From the NCBI RefSeq assembly GCF_964340395.1, contig NC_135551.1:11635379-11699378 (forward strand): 64,000 bases of DNA, read 5' to 3'. This stretch comes from Glandiceps talaboti. Its lineage: Eukaryota > Hemichordata > Enteropneusta > Spengelidae. The notes under the pieces are model-generated. The model made no database searches. It was not told the origin of the DNA and saw nothing but the letters and a program-made list of their open reading frames with translations. Of the stretch, positions 56,938 to 64,000 are shown one piece after another (position 1 is the stretch's first letter; every line of letters starts with the position of its first letter). A program made the position numbers and the translations under genes.

Positions 56938-57245
56938 ATGCAGGGTATATTAGGAATGGGAATACCACCTACATATCATTCAGACTGATGTGGATATATA
57001 TGGTATGGATAAGTCCCATATGATCACACACCTACCTATAACCTGTACACATCCAGGGTATATTAGGAATGGGATACTGCCTACTATCTCATTCAGACTG
57101 ATGTGGATATATATGGTATGGATAAGTCCCATATGATCACACATCTACCTATAACCTGTACACATTAAGGGTATCTTAGGAATGGGATACCACCCACTAT
57201 CTCATTCAGACTGATGTGGATATGGTATGGATAAGTTCCATATGA
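56938..57245. repeat. Tandem repeat of about 117 bp, three copies
   Basis: Units contain GGGTATATTAGGAATGGG, CATTCAGACTGATGTGGATA and GATAAGTCCCATATGATCAC. Confidence 0.9.
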
Positions 57246-57777
57246 TCACACACCTATATGTACCTACATTGTATAACCTATATTTGTATCTTTCTAACAC
57301 TAAGAATTATACCTAATAATTTATACGAGATGGACCTCAGTCATGCTGCACTACTTTCAATTAAACATTAACATGTAATTGCCTGAGAGGTTTACTCAAT
57401 ACAATATATCATAAATGTTGGAAGCAATTACAGACATTCTTTGAATCCTATAGTGACAATAATAACATATAATGAACATTTAGTCAACCATGATGGTTAT
57501 ATTTGATAGTTAATATATGAGTGAATACTTCACAAAATATTATGCATGCAGTGCCCTTAGAAGATGGCCTAAATATCTCCTTTAAATCATTACACATACT
57601 GTTAGTTGACCATTGTAGATCATATAACAATTTAAATGACACAGACCAATTGGTGTAGACTGTTTGAAAATGAATACAACAACTTAACCAAAGATAAATA
57701 GTAGAATTGTTGACAACACAGACACTCTAATATCCCATCAAAATCACTGATAACAAATAAAGACAAGTATTAATTAC
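57246..57777. other. Intron sequence, no feature recognised
   Basis: No exon or repeat was supported between the tandem repeat and the ankyrin exon. Confidence 0.4.
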
Positions 57778-57873
57778 CTCATTATGTGCCTCTATATCTG
57801 CACCAGCCTTTACAAGCTTTTCTACAATGTTGAAGTGCCCATTATAACTTGCATTATACAGTGGTGAGTATTT
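57778..57873 (-). CDS. Ankyrin-repeat exon (one 32-residue repeat)
   Basis: The minus strand reads CACACAG acceptor, then 96 bp encoding YSPLYNASYNGHFNIVEKLV and KAGADIEAHNE, then a GTAATT donor. It is phase 0 at both ends. The consensus glycine and the PL...A..GH..IV..L...GAD core are present. It is more diverged from 4442-4540 and 32005-32103 than those are from each other. It lies upstream of them in the direction of transcription, next to block B copy 3. Confidence 0.78.
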
Positions 57874-59331
57874 CTGTGTGGTGAAGAATAGAAAATTGTT
57901 TATATTTAATTCATTAATTGTATTATTTGTTACATTTCCTCACTCTTTCAAAATACATCATTCAGTAAATCCTACTGTTTGGAGAGACATTTCAGTGTCT
58001 ACTTAGAAAACTATACCATCATTACACTGCAACATAACAAGAAAGTAAACACTAGTACAAAACTGCAAACGTGCAAGGGGAAGTATTTTGGTGAGAATAA
58101 ACAAAAATACACTCAATCTTCTCATAGTAAAAGTGATTGTAAAAATGTTAAGGGTCAGTGACCCTTACAGTAGTATATGTGACATCTACCAGTACAATGA
58201 CCTCTAAACACTAATGAATCCCTCTTAAGTTCAGGAATTAAATTGTTTTAAAAATGCAATTCTAAATTACCATTAAACCAATTGTCAATGGTTTAACATC
58301 GTGGTCTTATTTCATTCTTTAATCAGTATACCCACTAGTGACAACTAAATGAATTATTTCTAATTCCCATTTATTAATTTTCTGTAAGATACATATTTTG
58401 GAGTTTTTAATTATATACAAGTTAATCTTGATTTCATAATAGCATCTCATTCATTTGATATCTTCTTGAGAACAGTGAACCATGTTTGACACATTATATG
58501 TATAACACTGATATCACTTTTGTTAAACATTCAAGTTACACAAAATATATGATACAGCTTTTTCCATTTACTTGTATTTTAAGATCAATACCTGCACTTA
58601 TTGTTTCAGAATAAAATGTCCAATACATATGTTATGTGCAGATCGAAACAAGTGGAAATCAAAGTTGACATGCAGTATTCAAATATGACTTGCCAATAAC
58701 TTTGAACTTTAAGCTGAAAATTAAAGGTAAATGCATATGGTGTCCAGAAACTACCTAGGTCATCAACGATCACATGCAATAGCATTACACCATGATAACT
58801 CGAGTAATAAACTTTAAATTCATTTATTCCTAAGACAATACTACTTCCAGATCTAAATAAACAGGATCAGATCATCCATAATGTATCATCTAGACACAAG
58901 CAACATAAAATATTTACCCAAAATAAGTTGAATACATTCATCTTTATAAAAATTCAAATCAAATTTGGTGGAATGACACGTAAAATGGCAAAGAATTTAT
59001 GGTATGATAATGTTTACAAAAAAGGTCACATTTAGATAATTTATAACATATATAATAATAATTAACCGGTCTTCAAACAAAGCTCAATCTCAAAAGGGAA
59101 CCCATATTTAGTTTCGCTGTTTAAAACAGTAATGACTGCAATTATATTATTAGTTCACTTCTAAATCAGAAGGTCAGATGAGACTCCAGGAGCCTGAAAT
59201 ATTCAGAAAATATTCATTAGGCAATGTACCGTCCTTGTCTGTCACTTTACAAGTTCCCAGACTAAAGTTGCTGAGTTTCCTCCATTCATTTAAATAGTGA
59301 TGTTGCAGTATTGTAATTTATATTAATTTAC
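57874..59331. other. Intron between two ankyrin exons, no feature recognised
   Basis: AT-rich, with no tandem repeat, TIR or exon that I can support. The 60-codon open frame at 57979 has no domain. Confidence 0.45.
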
Positions 59332-59433
59332 CTCATTGTCGACAATATTGACATTGACCCCAGCAGTTATTAGACGTTCCACCACAGTTCCATGGTTATC
59401 TATGGATGCAAGATGCACTGCGGTTTCATTATT
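59332..59433 (-). CDS. Ankyrin-repeat exon (one 34-residue repeat)
   Basis: The minus strand reads CTCTAG acceptor, then 102 bp encoding [20 protein letters not shown] and [14 protein letters not shown], then a GTAAAT donor, phase 0/0. The repeat keeps TAVHLA..(N)HG.VV..L...G..VN, a canonical ankyrin pattern. The polypyrimidine tract upstream is a pure 112-bp CT microsatellite on the coding strand. It is the first exon visible in the minus-strand series. Confidence 0.8.
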
Positions 59434-59434
59434 C

Positions 59435-60726
<1,292 letters not shown>

Positions 60727-61811
60727 TAGTCCCCGCTATGATTGGGTTTTAAGGAATTATCACTACTCTGATCACGCAACAACACTTGTAAACCTAAATC
60801 AAACAGACTTAGATATGTTGTGTCTGCTTGTTGGACATGGAACATGCCTACAACAATAAAAGTTTGGTCGGGTATGGGGATCATATCATGATGAAAGTGG
60901 ATATGCACATGTATGTCATAGAACACTGTCCTAATACCAACTTTGAATGTGATCTGTTCAAGCATGTCTGAGTTATGGCTTTGGACATAGAAAAATCGCA
61001 AACAAAAATGGCTGCCAGACGGCCATATTGGATCGTATCACAACAACAATGAATATGCACATGTATGTCATAGGACACTGTCCTAATACCAACTTTGAAT
61101 GAGATCTGTTCAAGCATGTCTGAGTTATGGCTTTGGACATGGAAAATTCACAAACAAAATGGTTGCCAGGTAGCCATATTGGATAGTATCACAACGAAAA
61201 TGGATATGCACATGTATGTCATAGAACACTGTCCGAATACCAACTTTGAATGAGATCTGTTCAAGCATGTCTGAGCTATGGCTTTGGACATGGAAAATTC
61301 ACAAACAAAATGGCTGCCAGGCAGCCATATTGGATCATATCACAACGAAAATGAATATGCACATGTATGTCATAGAACACTGTCCTAATACCAACTTTGA
61401 ATGAGATCTGTTCAAGCATATCTGAATTATGGCTTTGGACATAGAAAAATCGCAAACAAAATGGCTGCCAGGCGGCCATATTGGATCGTATCACAACAAC
61501 AATGAATATGCACATGTATGTCATAGAACACTGTCCTAATGCCAACTTTGAATGAGATCTCTTCAAGCACGTCTGAGTTATGGCTTTGGACATGGAAAAT
61601 TCGCAAACAAAATGGCTGCCAGGCAGCCATATTGGATCGTATCATGAAAATAATTGACGTGCATATGTATACCATTGTATGTTGCCCCTGTACCAAGTTT
61701 GAAAAAAATCGGTCCAGGCATCTCCAAGGAACAGCTGCGGACAGACAGACGGACGGACAGACGGAACCCAATCCATAAGTCCCCGTCCCGGACTTCGTCC
61801 GGCGGGGACTA
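60727..61811. mobile_element. Non-coding element C (helentron/HINE-like)
   Basis: The 5' word TAGTCCCCGC (60727) is inverted at the 3' end as GCGGGGACTA (to 61811). Five or six tandem units of exactly 151 bp lie between (GCCATATTGG at about 61022, 61173, 61324, 61475, 61626). A GTACCAAGTTTGAAAAAAAT motif follows, then a (GACA/GACG)n microsatellite (61739-61767). A stem-loop CCGGAC-TTC-GTCCGG sits just inside the 3' end. No ORF. Single full copy here, with a diverged relative at 21900-22350. Confidence 0.8.
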
Positions 61812-62675
61812 ATAATCAACGGCTCACTAATCCGTTTATGATGCTACAGTCAGTCCCCATCAGCAGTGAAAATGTACTAAATTATCTGAATTCGTCACCT
61901 CAAGACCTTCTGAAAAGTAAGCTTCAGCCTGTAAATATATTTCAATATTTGACATGAAGCCAACAAATTATCTCAAAATTTATTCTCTAAATCGGTAAAA
62001 AATGACCATAAATCGATAGTATCAGCACCAAAATTGAAAGTGGGTATTTGCCATCATGCATACCAATCAACCGAAATATGCAGCTAGCCATTTGAACGTA
62101 CGCCACGGTATTATGATCATTGCACAGACTACACCGACGAGTTTCCACAGCCACCTACTAGTAGTCAATAATGCCATCCAAGTCGAAATTAAATACAAAT
62201 TTTCACGAACAGAGCCGTTATTTACATCGTAAACGTTGTTAGGAGGACAATTTTGACTGCGACCATGTTGAAATTTGAATTTTACCCGAAAAAAAAACAC
62301 GCAAAAAATCCGATCGTGCGTAATCTACCCACCACTGACCAGCATAAATTAAACTTGTATGAGTAGTTTTCCATTATTGAACGTTGCCACAAAGAAATAT
62401 GACCAAAATAATTCTTTATATCGATAAAAATTGGCCCCACAGCCAGAGTATGGATGTAGGTTACCAGTCAACAAGTTACGCATTTTGTCGACTTTCACTA
62501 CGACACCCGTAAATTCCCCATTGGGAGATCACTCAAACTTAGCGGTACTTCTGTCACGTGTACCGTACCCACGACCAACTACATGTATTCAACGATGTAT
62601 TTCTGGTGAAATTCTGTTGAAATTTCTTTGGACAGTTGACAAATTTACATCATAGGAGATGTTATGAGAGCCGTT
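61812..62675. other. No gene recognised; local duplication of a 60-bp segment
   Basis: CCATGTTGAAATTTGAATTT (62261) and CCATGTTGAAATTCGATTTC (62780) begin two related stretches with AAACACGCAAAAAATCCGATC-like tails. Otherwise featureless. Confidence 0.4.
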
Positions 62676-62684
62676 GGTTACTTC

Positions 62685-62768
62685 ATAGACAGTAGTGGGG
62701 AGAAGGACTGGCAAGTCGGCAAAACATCAAAGGAAATAGTATGTCGGCTTCTCCCCTCTACTGTCTAT
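62685..62768. mobile_element. MITE (84 bp) with exact 9-bp target duplication
   Basis: The ends ATAGACAGTAGTGGGGAGAAG and CTTCTCCCCTCTACTGTCTAT are inverted. GGTTACTTC is present at 62676-62684 and 62769-62777. The 9-bp duplication suggests another Mutator-like family. It is unrelated in sequence to the 18385 family. Confidence 0.9.
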
Positions 62769-62777
62769 GGTTACTTC

Positions 62778-63235
62778 CGCCATGTTGAAATTCGATTTCG
62801 CTAACGAAAAACGCACAAAAAAATTATGATCGCTCATCATTTGGACCGTACTTAAAAACCGTTCACTTCCATGTGTTCAAAATGGCAGGCTAGATAAACA
62901 AGGCTAATACGCATGTGTGGAACTAGTTATGGCAGCATGTTTTGCAGCAATAGCTGCCGTTGAATGGTATTATGGCGGAGTAGGTGAATAAACTTTGGCG
63001 GTCCCGCTATACTGGGAATCGGTGGGCACCTTAGAGCGTTCCCGCTGTAGTGGGAATCGGTGGTGAATGGGTTAAATACATTTACTTCAATGTGACTGAA
63101 TGGAGACATGATTTAAAAGAAATCAGTGGGAACAAATAAATGCTACAAAGTGTCTCATAATGCAGGAAAGCGCTGAATTTCGGTATTAAATTGCACCTGA
63201 AGATTTAGGTCAAGGCCAAAGGTCAATGTCTGAAA
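62778..63235. other. No gene recognised; short tandem repeat at 62998-63065
   Basis: The words GTCCCGCTATACTGGGAATCGGTGG and TTCCCGCTGTAGTGGGAATCGGTGG lie 46 bp apart. Nothing else was recognised. Confidence 0.45.
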
Positions 63236-64000
63236 AGCTTACTTGGCAATATGTGGGTAGGCACTTGAATGTAGTATCTATGTACATGTATTAACATTTT
63301 TGAATTATCTGGTAAATCATGATTGTTCACAAGAAATATGGCTGTCATTAAGTTAAAAGTGATATGAGCATCACAAATAATGCATTGTGTATGTTTATCT
63401 GGTTCTGCATTGTCTATAACATGATGTACAAGAAATTAGCCACACATAATTGATACAAATTTAAAGTGTCTGCAAAATGCAACTAATTTCTTAATTTTAA
63501 ATCTGCATGTGAAAGCATATTTGTATATGGAGTTAGACACTTGAATGGAGTCTATATGTATTAGTTTTTGAGTTCTGCAGTAATATATATTGTTATAGAT
63601 ATGGCTACCATTCAATAAAAGTGATACGAGCACCAAAAATAATGCTTGTGCATATAAGATCGTTTCTTCAATATTAAGTGTAAACATGACTTAAAAAGAA
63701 ATTCGCCAATATGTAAATACTGCAATGTGTTTGTGACAAGCAGAAGTTGACTTGAAGGTCACAGTCAAGGCCAATGTCTCCAAAGATACATGTAGCATGG
63801 GATAGACACTTGAATGGAATGCCTATCTATGTATTACACTTTTTTGGTTATGCAGTAAATATGGCTACAAATATGGCTGCCATTCAGTCAAATTTGCATA
63901 TATCAAAAAACAAAGTGACATGCATATATCCATACGATATGTCACCTTTGTGTCAGGTTTGAAAGAAAATGGATATTGCATGTCTGAGAAATGACATATT
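63236..64000. repeat. Tandem repeat of about 280 bp, about 2.7 copies, running off the window
   Basis: Each unit contains GACACTTGAATGGA/TGTA, a TATGTATTA word, an AATATGGCTGCCATTCAGT-type word, and GGTCAAGGCCAA before the next unit. It resembles the internal tandem parts of elements B and C, and may be the core of another such element whose end lies beyond 64000. Confidence 0.6.

Overview
The window is nuclear DNA of an animal, most likely a marine invertebrate. It is AT-rich and intron-rich, and carries single-repeat ankyrin exons with GT/AG splice sites, several kinds of eukaryotic transposon, satellites and long microsatellites. I cannot name the phylum from sequence alone. There is no bacterial-style gene organisation, and I found no rRNA, tRNA or CRISPR array.

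Host layer. The minus strand carries four exons, each encoding one ankyrin repeat in phase 0/0, at 59332-59433, 57778-57873, 32005-32103 and 4442-4540. The plus strand carries scattered exons of an unrecognised gene family (GDYDYL... / GKYYCLWC...) around 23.9-26.5 kb, with a decayed paralogous stretch at 48.8-49.6 kb. These sit in long blocks that recur through the window: 376-1332 = 25458-26415; 1333-2430 = 30167-31260, diverged at 54830-56930; 3842-4880 = 31267-32430; 5075-5880 = 43480-44277 and 52866-53520; 23430-24400 = 48793-49637. The locus therefore looks like a tandemly amplified ankyrin-exon module of about 25 kb, reshaped by deletions and insertions.

Mobile layer, left to right: a 1.1 kb TIR element (2618-3747); a 5'-truncated non-LTR retrotransposon (about 6608-7670); three copies of a 1.9 kb non-coding element (A: 7915, 17815, about 50670); a Ty3/Gypsy retrotransposon with two identical LTRs inside a 70-bp satellite (11305-15958); two copies of element B (about 20192 and 54978); a probable solo LTR (27882-28476); a 9.7 kb DNA transposon inserted in a 110-bp satellite (33565-43285); a 2.5 kb TTAA-flanked element (44587-47102); a truncated DIRS/Ngaro-like retrotransposon (about 47107-48792); element C (60727-61811); and several MITEs with clean target-site duplications.

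The most notable object is the 9.7 kb transposon. It has 77/87-bp terminal inverted repeats and a TTA target duplication. On one strand it has an intron-containing DDE-type transposase-like gene, broken by two apparent frameshifts. On the other strand it has an intact two-exon gene that joins an SH3/Tudor-like N-terminus, a Pro-Ser repeat linker and a BEN domain. The TTA duplication resembles PIF/Harbinger, but the transposase motifs do not look like that family. It may be a poorly described superfamily or lineage.

A second theme is that three unrelated-looking non-coding families (A, B, C) share one architecture: inverted TAG... ends, a stem-loop just inside the 3' end, internal tandem repeats, and often a short microsatellite. 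This fits helentron-associated (HINE/pearl-like) elements.
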